64,000 nucleotides of DNA from Streptomyces shenzhenensis (GTDB taxonomy: Bacteria; Actinomycetota; Actinomycetes; Streptomycetales; Streptomycetaceae), in assembly GCF_003688995.1 (NCBI RefSeq), contig NZ_PENI01000010.1:1-64000 (forward strand). Direction: 5' to 3'. Under the pieces are notes generated by a model. It saw only the letters and a program-made list of their open reading frames with translations. It ran no database searches and was not told the origin of the DNA. The position numbers were made by a program, and so were the translations under genes. Positions within the stretch are counted from its first letter, which is position 1. The number at the start of each line of letters is the position of its first letter. Below, one piece after another: positions 46,465 to 55,053 of the stretch.

Positions 46465-47700
46465 GTGAGCAGCAGCGGCCTCATCTACGCAGTCATTGTC
46501 GGGGCCTGGGCCGCCTACTTGGTGCCGATGTGGCTCCGTAGGCAGGACGAGCTGAACGAGGCCCGTCCGACGGAACGCTTCAGTACCGCCATCCGGCTGC
46601 TGTCCGGACGGGCGGGGATGGAGCGCCGATACGCCAAGGACCTGCGGTCGCGCTCCGCCCGCGAGGGGGAGCCCGACACCGACGCACCCGGCGCCGCCAC
46701 CGACTCGGTGGACGTCCGGGCCTTCGCCATGCCTCCGTCGCGCCGCCCGGCGCGCGCGGAGGCCGAACCGGAGGTGTCCGCCCCCGTGGCCAGGACCCCG
46801 GCCGCCCCCGCGGCCAACTCCCCTTCCGCACAGGCGGTCAGGTCCCCGGCCGTACCGGCGGCCAAGTCCCCGGCCGCGTCCGCGCAGCAGGGCGTCCCGG
46901 CCGCGCGGCGCGCCCCCTCGGCGCAGGCCGCCGCGGCGCGCGCCCGGCGCTCGAAGGTGCTTGCGCGCCGTCGGCGCACCACGGTGCTGCTCTTCCTCGC
47001 CTTCACGCTCGGCGCGATCGTCGCCGCCGTCGGGGGGCTCGCCTTCCTGTGGGCGCCCGGCGTGCCCGCCGTCCTGCTCAGCGTGTACATCGCGTATCTG
47101 CGCACCCAGGAACGCCGCCGGTTCGCCTACCACATGGACCGGCGCCGGGCCGAGGTCGCGGCGCAGCGGCTCAGGGAGCGCCAGCCGCGCCGGCGCGCGC
47201 CCCTGGACCCGGGCGCCGCCGCCGACGAACCGGACGAGGGACCAGAACCGGAGACCGACCCCGGGCTCTCCGCGCTCGCCGCCGACCGACGTGCCCTCGT
47301 CGAGCAGACCGACCACGCCGAATGGGTCGACCAGCAGCGTGAGCGGCAGCGGCGCCCCGGGCACGGTGACAGCTGGGACCCGGTGCCGGTGCCGCTGCCC
47401 ACGTATGTGACCGCGCCGGTCGCGCCCCGGGCCACGTCCGACGTGGACCTGGCGGCGCCCGACGCGTGGAGCTCCGCGCGCTCCAGCTCCTTGGTCCCCG
47501 AGCCCGAGCAGGAGACGGAGCGGGCCGCGCCCGACGCGGCGGCCGAGGAGCCGGCGCCCGCCGCGGAGGACAAGCCGGCGGCGGACGGGCGCAGTGACGC
47601 GCGCCGGGCCGCCTCCGCCCGCCGCGCACGCGAGCGCGGGCGCACCCCGCTGTTCGACCAGTACGAGGACGGCGACCGGCCGCGCGCGGCCAACGAGTGA
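46465..47700 (+). CDS. sepX: SepX/GlpR-family septation membrane protein
   Basis: The 411-aa product starts at a GTG at 46,465. Residues 1-22 (SSGLIYAVIVGAWAAYLVPM) form an N-terminal transmembrane helix. An Ala/Pro/Arg-rich cytoplasmic linker follows. Residues about 172-212 form a hairpin of two helices (TVLLFLAFTLGAIVAAVGGL, then AFLWAPGVPAVLLSVYIAYL). The remainder is an Arg/Glu-rich, disordered C-terminal tail. This layout and the galU-moeA-moaC-mog-GNAT context match streptomycete SepX, which acts in hyphal cross-wall and sporulation septum formation, and corynebacterial GlpR, the membrane receptor of gephyrin-like Glp. I rely on memory for both. Confidence 0.8.
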   Translation: MSSSGLIYAVIVGAWAAYLVPMWLRRQDELNEARPTERFSTAIRLLSGRAGMERRYAKDLRSRSAREGEPDTDAPGAATDSVDVRAFAMPPSRRPARAEAEPEVSAPVARTPAAPAANSPSAQAVRSPAVPAAKSPAASAQQGVPAARRAPSAQAAAARARRSKVLARRRRTTVLLFLAFTLGAIVAAVGGLAFLWAPGVPAVLLSVYIAYLRTQERRRFAYHMDRRRAEVAAQRLRERQPRRRAPLDPGAAADEPDEGPEPETDPGLSALAADRRALVEQTDHAEWVDQQRERQRRPGHGDSWDPVPVPLPTYVTAPVAPRATSDVDLAAPDAWSSARSSSLVPEPEQETERAAPDAAAEEPAPAAEDKPAADGRSDARRAASARRARERGRTPLFDQYEDGDRPRAANE

Positions 47701-47799
47701 CGGCGGGCGCGCGGCGGTCCCGGAAACCCGGCCCCTGACCAGTCCGGGAACGGATTTCCAAGCACCCCGACGGGGATGCTAAAGTTTCACTCGTTGCAA

Positions 47800-47873
47800 G
47801 GGCCTGTGGCGCAGTCCGGTAGCGCACCTCGTTCGCATCGAGGGGGCCAGGGGTTCGAATCCCCTCAGGTCCA
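47800..47873 (+). tRNA. tRNA-Ala (anticodon CGC)
   Basis: The 74 nt fold as a cloverleaf: acceptor GGGCCTG/CAGGTCC (one G-U pair), anticodon stem CCTCG/CGAGG with loop TTCGCAT (anticodon CGC, reading GCG), and T-loop TTCGAAT. CCA is not encoded. A hairpin terminator follows at 47,913. Confidence 0.93.
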
Positions 47874-47912
47874 CGCACGACCGTCCTTGAGTTCGCTCAG
47901 GAGCGGTTGACG

Positions 47913-47946
47913 AGATCCCGCCGATCATCAAGATCGGTCGGGATCT
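47913..47946 (+). terminator. tRNA-Ala terminator
   Basis: AGATCCCGCCGATC pairs with GATCGGTCGGGATCT around a short loop, and TTTG follows. It lies 40 bp past the tRNA 3' end. Confidence 0.65.
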
Positions 47947-48381
47947 TTGTCGTTCCTGGGGCTTGTTCGAGCCTGCTCGGGGTGATGGCTGGCAGAGGTC
48001 CTCGGCGGGGGCTGGGTCGGCGGGCTGGCACAGGCTTCTGCGGATGCGGCGATGCATCCAGGGGACGGCGGCTCGGCTCAAGTTCAGAGCTGACCGTGAA
48101 CGCCGCAGTCCGCAATGTTCCAACCGCTCAACGCTCCCTCGCAAAACCGTTCGTGAAGGTTCTGCGCTTCCTGGACGCGCTGAACTGGCCTCTGGGGTGC
48201 GGTTGTTGTCCCGACCGGGCCTCGGCATGATGGATGCCGCATGCCGTGAATCGACGCTGACCATCCATTGCCCCTCCGCGATGGGGCCCAGCCGGGGTCC
48301 ATGTCGCGATATAGCGTTAGTCTTCTGTTCGCGCCGCTGCCTGCGCCGCGCGGAGACGTTCGACAGGACCAGGACGGAAGC
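47947..48381. other. 435-bp region without a recognised gene after tRNA-Ala
   Basis: No frame here has convincing codon bias or a familiar protein. The sequence is somewhat less GC-rich than its flanks and sits at a tRNA 3' end, a typical integration spot, but I see no copy of the tRNA-Ala 3' end in the window. Confidence 0.35.
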
Positions 48382-49047
48382 ATGTCGGGAGACGTTTCGC
48401 CCACCGGAAAGCGCCCCGGCCCCGGCTCGGCGCCCGAGCTGCGGGCCTCTCACGCGGACCGGGACCGGGTGGTGGATGTGCTGCGTATCGCGGCGGGGGA
48501 CGGCCTGCTGACCGCGGACGAGTTGGACGAGCGCCTGGAAGCCGCCCTGTCGGCGCGGACTCTGAGCGAACTGGCCTTGCTCACCGCCGACCTGCCGGCC
48601 GTGTCGATCGCCGCGGACGGTATCGCGGCAGAGGCCGCAGAGGTCAAGGACCTCGTCCGGATCGAGCAGGTGTTCAGCGGTGCGGTCGAGCGGACGGGCC
48701 GTTGGGTGCTGCCGCGGCGGCTGGAGCTCGCGGTGACCTGGTGCGACGTGACGCTCGACTTCACCGAGGCCGTGATCACGCAGGACACCCTGCGGATCGA
48801 CGTGGCCATGGCGGGGAAGAGCCTGACGCTGGTCACGAGGCCGGGCGTCGAAGTCGATGTCGACGGTCTGACCCTGGTCCACTGCAAGCTCCGACACCGC
48901 CGCTCCCGGACGCCCCCGGACGTACAGACCACTCTGCGAGTGGAGTTGGTCGGTCAGAAGGCACACGGCAGGGTGGTGGTCCGGCCCCCGCGTCGGACGT
49001 TCTGGCACTGGCTGCTGCGCAGGCCCGCGTCCCCTTCTGCAGGCTGA
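48382..49047 (+). CDS. DUF1707 domain protein
   Basis: The 221-aa product starts at the ATG at 48,382. The N-terminal LRASHADRDRVVDVLRIAAG, then DGLLTADELDERLEAALSAR, is the DUF1707 (SHOCT-like) helical domain common in actinobacteria. The C-terminal 130 residues form a beta-rich segment resembling the LiaF-like/DUF2154 part found with DUF1707. There is no membrane helix. Function is unknown. It starts the accessory-looking stretch after tRNA-Ala. Confidence 0.8.
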   Translation: MSGDVSPTGKRPGPGSAPELRASHADRDRVVDVLRIAAGDGLLTADELDERLEAALSARTLSELALLTADLPAVSIAADGIAAEAAEVKDLVRIEQVFSGAVERTGRWVLPRRLELAVTWCDVTLDFTEAVITQDTLRIDVAMAGKSLTLVTRPGVEVDVDGLTLVHCKLRHRRSRTPPDVQTTLRVELVGQKAHGRVVVRPPRRTFWHWLLRRPASPSAG

Positions 49048-49191
49048 CTCCATCGTCGTGGACCGTCGCACGCATGCACCGCCGCCCCCACATGTGCTTG
49101 AACGCCAGGGCCACCGAGCCCAACGCCTTCGTCCACGCGTACGGACTGCGCGTCCCGTGCCTGGCGATCCAGCCTCACCGAAACCAATGGC

Positions 49192-49551
49192 TCAGCGGCG
49201 GTCCGTGGCTCGCGGGTGCCCGGTCCCTGCGAAGGTGATCCAGCAGGTCTCGTGGGCGGTGTCCAGGAGGTACCAGATGCGGCCGCTGCCGGTCACCTCG
49301 ATCTGCCATTGCTCGCAGGTCTGTCCGCGGTGGGTCCCATGCGCCAGGCTGCCCTTGAGGCGGTGGTGTCGGGGCGTCTCGCCGGCCGGTCTGGGGGAGG
49401 TGCGCATGGTGATCCATGCGCGGTAGGTGTTCTCGCGGGCCTGCTGGGCGAGGCTCTCCCAGCCCTTGGCCGAGGCCGCGTCGGCGAAGCGGACCTCCCA
49501 GTGGCCGTCGGGTGCCGGGGGTGCGGCGCGGTCGCCGCGGCCCGCGGTCAT
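49192..49551 (-). CDS. RelE/HigB-like toxin of a type II toxin-antitoxin pair
   Basis: The 119-aa product starts at an ATG overlapping the stop of the upstream antitoxin-like gene (ATGA). WEVRFADAASAKGWESLAQQ, RHHRLKGSLAHGTHRG and EVTGSGRIWYLLDTAHETCW, then FAGTGHP, are typical of RelE-superfamily toxins in Streptomyces that lie beside Phd-like antitoxins. Such toxins usually cut mRNA on the ribosome. The catalytic residues cannot be settled by eye. Confidence 0.7.
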   Translation of the reverse strand: MTAGRGDRAAPPAPDGHWEVRFADAASAKGWESLAQQARENTYRAWITMRTSPRPAGETPRHHRLKGSLAHGTHRGQTCEQWQIEVTGSGRIWYLLDTAHETCWITFAGTGHPRATDRR

Positions 49552-50027
49552 GTGACGTTCCGAGGGTCTGGTACCGGGCCGTAGTCCTCGCCGTGGTCCT
49601 GGGTCAGTGCGGCCAGCAGTTCAGGGTCGGAGTAGACCTCGGCGGTGTGTTGCCAGGCGATGAGCAACTGGGCGACGGAGGCGCTGTTGCCGACTGAGTC
49701 GGCGGCCCGCATGGTGTCGACCAGTTCGACGGCGAAGGCGTGGAGATCGGGCTCGGGCAGGAAATGAACCCACGGGAATGCCTCCGGCAGTATGTCGAGG
49801 AGCAGTTCCATGCTGCCGGGCTCCCGGCGCGCCATCGCCGCCAGCATCCGGGTGGCCGCCGACACCACCGTCTGGTCCTGCTCGGCCCGCGCTGCGGTGG
49901 TGAGGACCAGATCCTCGCCGTCCCTGCGGTGCAGGAGCAGTCTCGGCGATTCCTGGAGCCGGGCCAGCGTCTGTTTGTTCTTGTTCACCAGCTCGGAGAA
50001 GTTCACGGCGGCGCTTTCGGGACCCAT
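49548..50027 (-). CDS. Phd/YefM-like antitoxin
   Basis: The 159-aa product (start at 50,027) opens with VNFSELVNKNKQTLARLQES, then PRLLLHRRDGEDLVLTTAAR, the Phd/YefM-type DNA-binding fold. A longer helical C-terminal region follows, which would wrap the toxin. It is the first gene of a two-gene operon with the RelE-like protein. Antitoxins of this kind repress their own promoter. Confidence 0.7.
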   Translation of the reverse strand: MGPESAAVNFSELVNKNKQTLARLQESPRLLLHRRDGEDLVLTTAARAEQDQTVVSAATRMLAAMARREPGSMELLLDILPEAFPWVHFLPEPDLHAFAVELVDTMRAADSVGNSASVAQLLIAWQHTAEVYSDPELLAALTQDHGEDYGPVPDPRNVT

Positions 50028-50274
50028 GACTTTGAAACTACTTCGAAAGCTATCCCGGCGCCATCACCCAGAAGAGGGGAAGAGCAGTGGACCTGCCACG
50101 CATGCAGCGGGCTTCCTCGGGGTGGCGCTTTGCCGTGGTCGTGTCCGGAGTCTGAGGGGCGTCGTCGGCGACGGTGGGGTTCCCACGCTGCCGCGTACTC
50201 CGTCATGTACGCGGCTGGGGCTGTAGCCCACAGCGATCCACTGCCGGGGATCGATCGCTCCCCACGCAGCATGG

Positions 50275-50303
50275 AGCCCCAGTCGGAGTGGCCGGCTGGG
50301 GCT
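50275..50303 (-). terminator. terminator after the GNAT gene
   Basis: AGCCCCAG and CTGGGGCT form an 8-bp perfect stem 9 bp past the stop of the minus-strand GNAT gene. The rest of 50,028-50,274 holds no gene that I can support. Confidence 0.55.
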
Positions 50304-50311
50304 TCGGCTGT

Positions 50312-50797
50312 CTACAGGGGCTTCGCGTAGCAGAGGCTTGAGTCGTGGTGGCGGTAGTAGCCGAACTTGGCGCACGGCTCATAGCCGCTGGAGACGTACA
50401 GGGCGATGGCCTCCGGCTGCTTGGTGCCTGTCTCCAGGACCATGCGGCTGCGGCCGGCCGCGCGTGCGTCGTCCTCCAGGGTGGTCAGCAGGCGGCGGGC
50501 CAGGCCGCGACCGCGCATCTCCTCGATCACGAACATGCGCTTGAGTTCGGCGTCGCCGTCCTCGTTACCCTCGCCGTTCTCGTCCTGGCTGCGCCAGCCG
50601 CCGGTGGCCACGGGCCGGTCGTTCTCGTCGTAGGCGATCAGGTACACGCCCCTCGGCGGGGTGAAGTCCGACGCGTCCAGGGCCGTGGCGTCGCCGCCGT
50701 CGCCGTAGCGCAGGTGGTACTCGGCCTGGACCTCGTCATTGAGCTTGAGGGCGTCGGGATGGTCGAAGGGGACGGGGTGTATATTCATACTGGGCAT
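50312..50797 (-). CDS. GNAT-family N-acetyltransferase
   Basis: The 161-aa product may start at the ATG at 50,797 or the ATG three codons on (50,788). ELKRMFVIEEMRGRGLARRL is the acetyl-CoA-binding motif A, and ALYVSSGYEPCAKFGYYRHH the C-terminal motif B. The substrate is unknown. It is divergent from exonuclease III across 59 bp. Confidence 0.88.
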   Translation of the reverse strand: MPSMNIHPVPFDHPDALKLNDEVQAEYHLRYGDGGDATALDASDFTPPRGVYLIAYDENDRPVATGGWRSQDENGEGNEDGDAELKRMFVIEEMRGRGLARRLLTTLEDDARAAGRSRMVLETGTKQPEAIALYVSSGYEPCAKFGYYRHHDSSLCYAKPL

Positions 50798-50856
50798 CGT
50801 ACTTCTATGCGGGCGGCGGAACGGGATCTCGTCCAGTGTGCCGGTATCGTGCCCTG

Positions 50857-51660
50857 GTGCTGACTGTGACCTCTGTGAATGTGAACGGACTGCGGGCCGC
50901 CGCGAAGAAGGGCTTCGTGGAGTGGCTCGCCGAGACCTCGGCGGACGTGCTCTGTCTGCAGGAGGTGCGCGCCGAGCCGCAGCAGCTGCCCGAGGGGGTG
51001 CGGCAGCCGGACGGCTGGCATGTCGTGCACGCCCCGGCCGCCGCCAAGGGGCGCGCGGGCGTCTCCCTGTACACCCGGCGCGAACCCGACCGCGTCCAGG
51101 TCGGGTTCGGCTCGGCCGAGTTCGACGCGAGCGGACGGTACGTCGAGGCCGACCTGCCCGGGGTCACCGTCGCCTCCCTCTACCTCCCCTCAGGGGAGGT
51201 GGGCACCGAACGGCAGGACGAGAAGGTCCGCTTCATGGACGAGTTCCTCGCCCACCTGAAGCAACTGCGCGTCCGGGCCGCCGCCGACGGCCGTGAGGTC
51301 GTCGTCTGCGGCGACTGGAACATCGCCCACCAGAACGCCGACCTCAAGAACTGGCGCGGCAACACCAAGAACTCCGGCTTCCTGCCGGAGGAACGCGAGT
51401 GGCTCACCCGGGTGTTCGCGGCCGAGGACGGCGGCTACGTCGACGTCGTCCGCGCCCTGCACCCGGACACCGAGGGGCCGTACTCCTGGTGGTCGTACCG
51501 GGGGCGCGCCTTTGACAACGATTCAGGATGGCGCATCGACTACCACGTCGCGACGCCGGGGCTCGGGGGCAAGGCCGTCAAGGGCTGCGTGGAGCGGGCG
51601 GCCACGCACGCTGAGCGCTGGTCGGACCATGCGCCGGTGACGGTCGTCTACGACCTCTAG
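50857..51660 (+). CDS. xth: exodeoxyribonuclease III (AP endonuclease)
   Basis: The 267-aa product starts at a GTG at 50,857, without an SD motif; a -10-like TATCGT lies about 10 nt above, so it may be leaderless. LTVTSVNVNGLRAAAKKGFV, LCLQEVRAE with the metal-binding Glu, VVVCGDWNIAHQNADLKNW and SDHAPVTVVYDL (Asp-His pair) are the exonuclease-endonuclease-phosphatase motifs of ExoA/Xth. It repairs abasic sites and 3' blocks in DNA. Confidence 0.94.
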   Translation: MLTVTSVNVNGLRAAAKKGFVEWLAETSADVLCLQEVRAEPQQLPEGVRQPDGWHVVHAPAAAKGRAGVSLYTRREPDRVQVGFGSAEFDASGRYVEADLPGVTVASLYLPSGEVGTERQDEKVRFMDEFLAHLKQLRVRAAADGREVVVCGDWNIAHQNADLKNWRGNTKNSGFLPEEREWLTRVFAAEDGGYVDVVRALHPDTEGPYSWWSYRGRAFDNDSGWRIDYHVATPGLGGKAVKGCVERAATHAERWSDHAPVTVVYDL

Positions 51661-51676
51661 CGCGGCCGCGCCCCCG

Positions 51677-52366
51677 TCAGCCCCGTTTGTGCAGGCGTCT
51701 GTCCAGGGCCAGGGAGAATTCTGCTTCCAGGATGCTGCGGGCCAGGGGGCGCAGGCGGTCGATGTCGTCCTCGGGGGCGTGGCGCAGGACCAGTTCGGCG
51801 AACATGTCGGCCAGCGCGTCGGCGTGTTCGCGTACCCGCCCGGCCGCGGTCAGCACGTCCGCGAGCGGGATGCCCTCGCGGACCAGCGCGGACGACACGT
51901 CCAGCAGGCGGCGGCTGATGTGCACGATCTCGTCGCCGTCGGTGCCCAGGTAGCCCAGTTCGAGGGCGGCGGCCAGGTTCTCCGGGGTGACCTCGCCCTC
52001 GAAGCGGGCGGCGAGTTCCTCGGGGGTGAGGCGGACCGGCTCCTCCTCGCTGGGGCCCTCGACGCCGAGCAGGTCGGCGACGTCCCGGCCGTGGTCGAAG
52101 GCTTCCGCCAGTTCGGCGATGCCGCTCAGGGTGTGGCCGCGCTCCAGCAGTGCCGAGACGGTGCGCAGCCGGGCCAGGTGGTGGTCGTCGTACCAGGCGA
52201 TACGGCCCTCGCGGCGGGGCGGCGGGAGCAGCTTGCGTTCGCGGTAGAAGCGCAGGGTGCGCACCGTGATGCCGGCCAGCCGGGCCAGTTCCTCCATGCG
52301 GTACTCGCGGGGGCCGGCGTGCAGGTCGCCGCCGTTCCCGTCGCCTCGTCCACCGTCTGCTGTCAC
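51677..52366 (-). CDS. MerR-family transcriptional regulator
   Basis: The 229-aa product starts at a GTG at 52,366. YRMEELARLAGITVRTLRFY, then RERKLLPPPRREGRIAWYDD, is the MerR winged helix. The C-terminal part is a longer alpha-helical effector domain with no Cys cluster, so metal sensing is unlikely. It is divergent from the Baeyer-Villiger operon at 52,499 across 132 bp with two palindromes, and is its likely regulator. Confidence 0.9.
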   Translation of the reverse strand: MTADGGRGDGNGGDLHAGPREYRMEELARLAGITVRTLRFYRERKLLPPPRREGRIAWYDDHHLARLRTVSALLERGHTLSGIAELAEAFDHGRDVADLLGVEGPSEEEPVRLTPEELAARFEGEVTPENLAAALELGYLGTDGDEIVHISRRLLDVSSALVREGIPLADVLTAAGRVREHADALADMFAELVLRHAPEDDIDRLRPLARSILEAEFSLALDRRLHKRG

Positions 52367-52383
52367 CTGTGCAGCCTATGGCG

Positions 52384-52394
52384 TACCGTCGGTA
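52384..52394. promoter_or_regulatory. palindrome TACCGTCGGTA upstream of merR
   Basis: TACCGTCGGTA is a perfect 5-1-5 inverted repeat 17 bp above the MerR GTG. MerR proteins bind short palindromes in promoter spacers, so this may be an autoregulatory site. Confidence 0.45.
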
Positions 52395-52450
52395 ACTTTC
52401 CTTCTCCCGCCCCCTATCCAGCAGTACGCGGCTGCCCTACCCTCCCATTG

Positions 52451-52468
52451 CGCCAGTGTTCACTGGCG
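52451..52468. promoter_or_regulatory. 18-bp perfect palindrome upstream of the BVMO operon
   Basis: CGCCAGTGTTCACTGGCG is self-complementary over all 18 bases and lies 31 bp before the ATG at 52,499. It sits where a repressor would block transcription of the three-gene operon. Confidence 0.6.
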
Positions 52469-52498
52469 TAATTCAGTGCGATGCCTGGAGGCTGCGGG

Positions 52499-54004
52499 AT
52501 GGCCGAGCACAAGCATGTACGGGTGGCGGTGATCGGGTCCGGATTCGGCGGGCTGGGCGCGGCCGTGCGGCTGCGCCGTGAGGGGATCACCGACTTCGTC
52601 GTCCTGGAACGGGCGGACAGCGTCGGCGGCACGTGGCGGGACAACGACTACCCCGGGTGCGCCTGCGACGTACCGTCCCACCTGTACTCCTTCTCCTTCG
52701 CGCCCAACCCCGAGTGGCCGCGCGCCTTCTCCGGGCAGGGGCACATCCGGGCCTACCTGGAGCACGTCACCGACACCTTCCGGCTCCGCCCGCACCTGCG
52801 CCTCGACTCCGAGGTGAAGAGGATGACCTGGGACGCGCAGCGGCTGCGCTGGCAGATCGAGACCAGCAGCGGCCCGCTCTCCGCCGACGTCGTCGTCTCC
52901 GCCACCGGGCCGCTGTCCGACCCCAGGATCCCGGAGATCCCGGGCCTCGACTCCTTCCCGGGCCGGGTCTTCCACTCGGCGCGCTGGGACCACGGCTACG
53001 ACCTGCGCGGCCGGCGCGTCGCCGTGGTCGGCACGGGCGCCTCCGCCATCCAGATCGTGCCGTCCGTCCAGCCGCTCGTCTCCCGGCTCACCCTCTTCCA
53101 GCGCACCCCGGCATGGGTGATGCCGCGCGCCGACCGGGCCATCAGCGGCGCCGAGCGCCGGCTGCACCGGCGGTTCCCGTTCACCGTCCAGGCCCGGCGC
53201 GGACTGCTGTGGAGCATCCGGGAGTTGCAGGTGCAGGCCTTCACCAGGCACCCGGGCGAACTCGGCCCGGTCGAGTGGCTCGCCAGGCGCAACATCGCGC
53301 GCGCCGTCAAGGACCCCGTGCTGCGCGCCAAGCTCACGCCCGACTACCGGATCGGCTGCAAGCGGATCCTGCTGTCCAGTTCCTACTATCCGGCCCTCGC
53401 CCGGCCGAATGTCGACGTGGTGGCCAGTGGGCTGAGCGAGGTCAGGGGTTCGACGGTGGTCGCCGCCGACGGCAGCGAGGCCGAGGTCGACGCGATCGTC
53501 TTCGGCACCGGCTTCCACGTCACCGACATGCCGATCGCCGAACGGGTCGTCGGGGCGGCGGGCCAGACCCTCGCGGAGTCCTGGAAGGACGGCATGCAGG
53601 CGCTGCGCGGGGCCTCCGTGCCCGGCTTCCCCAACTGGATGACGATCATCGGGCCCAACACCGGCCTGGGGAACTCCTCCATGGTCCTGATCATCGAGTC
53701 CCAGCTGAACTACCTGGCCGACTTCCTGCGGCAGCTCGACGTACTCGGCGGCCGGGCCGCCCTCGACGCCCGCCCCGGCGCGGTGCGCGGCTGGAACGAG
53801 CGGGTCCAGGAGCGGCTGAAGCGCACGGTGTGGAACACCGGCGGCTGCACCAGTTGGTACCTGGACGCGAGCGGCCGCAACACCACTGTCTGGCCCGGTA
53901 CGACCACGGAGTTCCGGCGGGCCACCCGGCGGGTGGACCTCGCCGAGTACCAGGTGCTGCGGGTACCCGCCCGCGTGAACGCCCCGGCGGAGGTGGCGGC
54001 GTGA
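52499..54004 (+). CDS. FAD-dependent Baeyer-Villiger-type monooxygenase
   Basis: The 501-aa product starts at the ATG at 52,499 (GGAGG 7 nt upstream). It has two Rossmann motifs, VAVIGSGFGGLGAAVRL near the N terminus and VAVVGTGASAIQIVPSV at about 175. Between them is FPGRVFHSARWD (about 151-162), an exact match to the BVMO fingerprint FxGxxxHxxxW(P/D). It should use FAD, NADPH and O2 to turn ketones or aldehydes into esters. Its stop overlaps the hydrolase GTG. The closest known arrangement is mymA-lipR-sadH of M. tuberculosis. Confidence 0.93.
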   Translation: MAEHKHVRVAVIGSGFGGLGAAVRLRREGITDFVVLERADSVGGTWRDNDYPGCACDVPSHLYSFSFAPNPEWPRAFSGQGHIRAYLEHVTDTFRLRPHLRLDSEVKRMTWDAQRLRWQIETSSGPLSADVVVSATGPLSDPRIPEIPGLDSFPGRVFHSARWDHGYDLRGRRVAVVGTGASAIQIVPSVQPLVSRLTLFQRTPAWVMPRADRAISGAERRLHRRFPFTVQARRGLLWSIRELQVQAFTRHPGELGPVEWLARRNIARAVKDPVLRAKLTPDYRIGCKRILLSSSYYPALARPNVDVVASGLSEVRGSTVVAADGSEAEVDAIVFGTGFHVTDMPIAERVVGAAGQTLAESWKDGMQALRGASVPGFPNWMTIIGPNTGLGNSSMVLIIESQLNYLADFLRQLDVLGGRAALDARPGAVRGWNERVQERLKRTVWNTGGCTSWYLDASGRNTTVWPGTTTEFRRATRRVDLAEYQVLRVPARVNAPAEVAA

Positions 54005-55053
54005 GCCGGCTGACGCAGCTGACCGCGGGCCCCTACGCGCCGCCCGTACCCGCCCGGGAACTGACGGTCGTCTCCGCCGACGGCGCGCGGCTGCACGCCG
54101 AGGTGCACGGCCCCGGTGACGCGCCGTCGGTCGTCCTCGCGCACGGCTGGACCTGCTCGACCGCGTTCTGGGCGGCGCAGATCCGGGACCTGGCGGTGGA
54201 CCACCGGGTCATCGCGTACGACCAGCGGGGCCACGGGCGCAGCCCGGCGCACCCCGTGTGCTCGACCCGGGCGCTGGCGGACGACCTGGAGGCGGTGCTC
54301 GCCCACACGCTCGCGCCCGGCGAACGGGCCGTCGTCGCGGGGCACTCCATGGGCGGCATGACCGTGCTGGCGGCGTCCGCACGGCCCCGCTTCCGTGCGC
54401 ACGCCGCCGCCGTACTGCTGTGCAGCACGGGCAGTTCGCGGCTGGTCGCCGAGGCGCGCGTGGTACCGATGCGCGCCGGGCGCGGGCGTACCTGGCTGAC
54501 GGCGCGCATCCTGGGCTCGCGCGCCCCGCTGGGTCCGGTCACGCCGATGGCCCGGCGGATCCTCAAGTACGCCACGATGGGCGCCGGTTCCGCCCCGCAC
54601 ATGGTGGAGGCGTGCGCGCGGATCGTGCACGCCTGCCCGCGCGGCGCCCGGCACGCCTGGTCGCGGGTGCTGGAGCGGCTCGATCTCGACGACGGGGTAC
54701 GGGAGTTGGCGGTGCCGACGGCGGTGGTCGCGGGGAGCGCCGACCGGCTCACCCCGCCGGTGCACGCGCGGGCCATCGCCGCCGCGCTGCCGCTCTGCGT
54801 CGGCCTGACCGAACTGCCCGGCCTCGGGCACATGACCCCGGTGGAGGCCCCCGACCTGGTCAGCGGGCGGATCCGGGAGCTCGTCACGACGTACGTCGGG
54901 CGGACGAAGGACACGACGGACACGACGGACACGACGAACACGAAGGACACGACGGACGCCGAGGGCACGACAGGCGCCGTGGACACGGTGGGCGCCGAGA
55001 GCGGCGTGGACGGCGTGGACGGCGCGGACGCGCACGCCAAGGAGGGCGCATGA
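54001..55053 (+). CDS. alpha/beta hydrolase with repetitive Thr/Asp tail
   Basis: The 350-aa product starts at a GTG overlapping the BVMO stop. The catalytic Ser116 lies in AGHSMGGMT, the oxyanion region is VLAHGWTCSTAFW, the acid is probably in AGSADRLTPP, and the His lies in LPGLGHMTPVE. Residues from about 303 form a low-complexity DTTDTTDTTNTKDTTD tail coded by repeats of the type GACACGACG. It could cleave the ester made by the BVMO. Confidence 0.9.
   Translation: MSRLTQLTAGPYAPPVPARELTVVSADGARLHAEVHGPGDAPSVVLAHGWTCSTAFWAAQIRDLAVDHRVIAYDQRGHGRSPAHPVCSTRALADDLEAVLAHTLAPGERAVVAGHSMGGMTVLAASARPRFRAHAAAVLLCSTGSSRLVAEARVVPMRAGRGRTWLTARILGSRAPLGPVTPMARRILKYATMGAGSAPHMVEACARIVHACPRGARHAWSRVLERLDLDDGVRELAVPTAVVAGSADRLTPPVHARAIAAALPLCVGLTELPGLGHMTPVEAPDLVSGRIRELVTTYVGRTKDTTDTTDTTNTKDTTDAEGTTGAVDTVGAESGVDGVDGADAHAKEGA

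Noticed and set aside
47947..48381. Integrated element at tRNA-Ala
   Set aside because: No copy of the tRNA-Ala 3' end, integrase or element gene is visible in the window, although the composition is slightly atypical.
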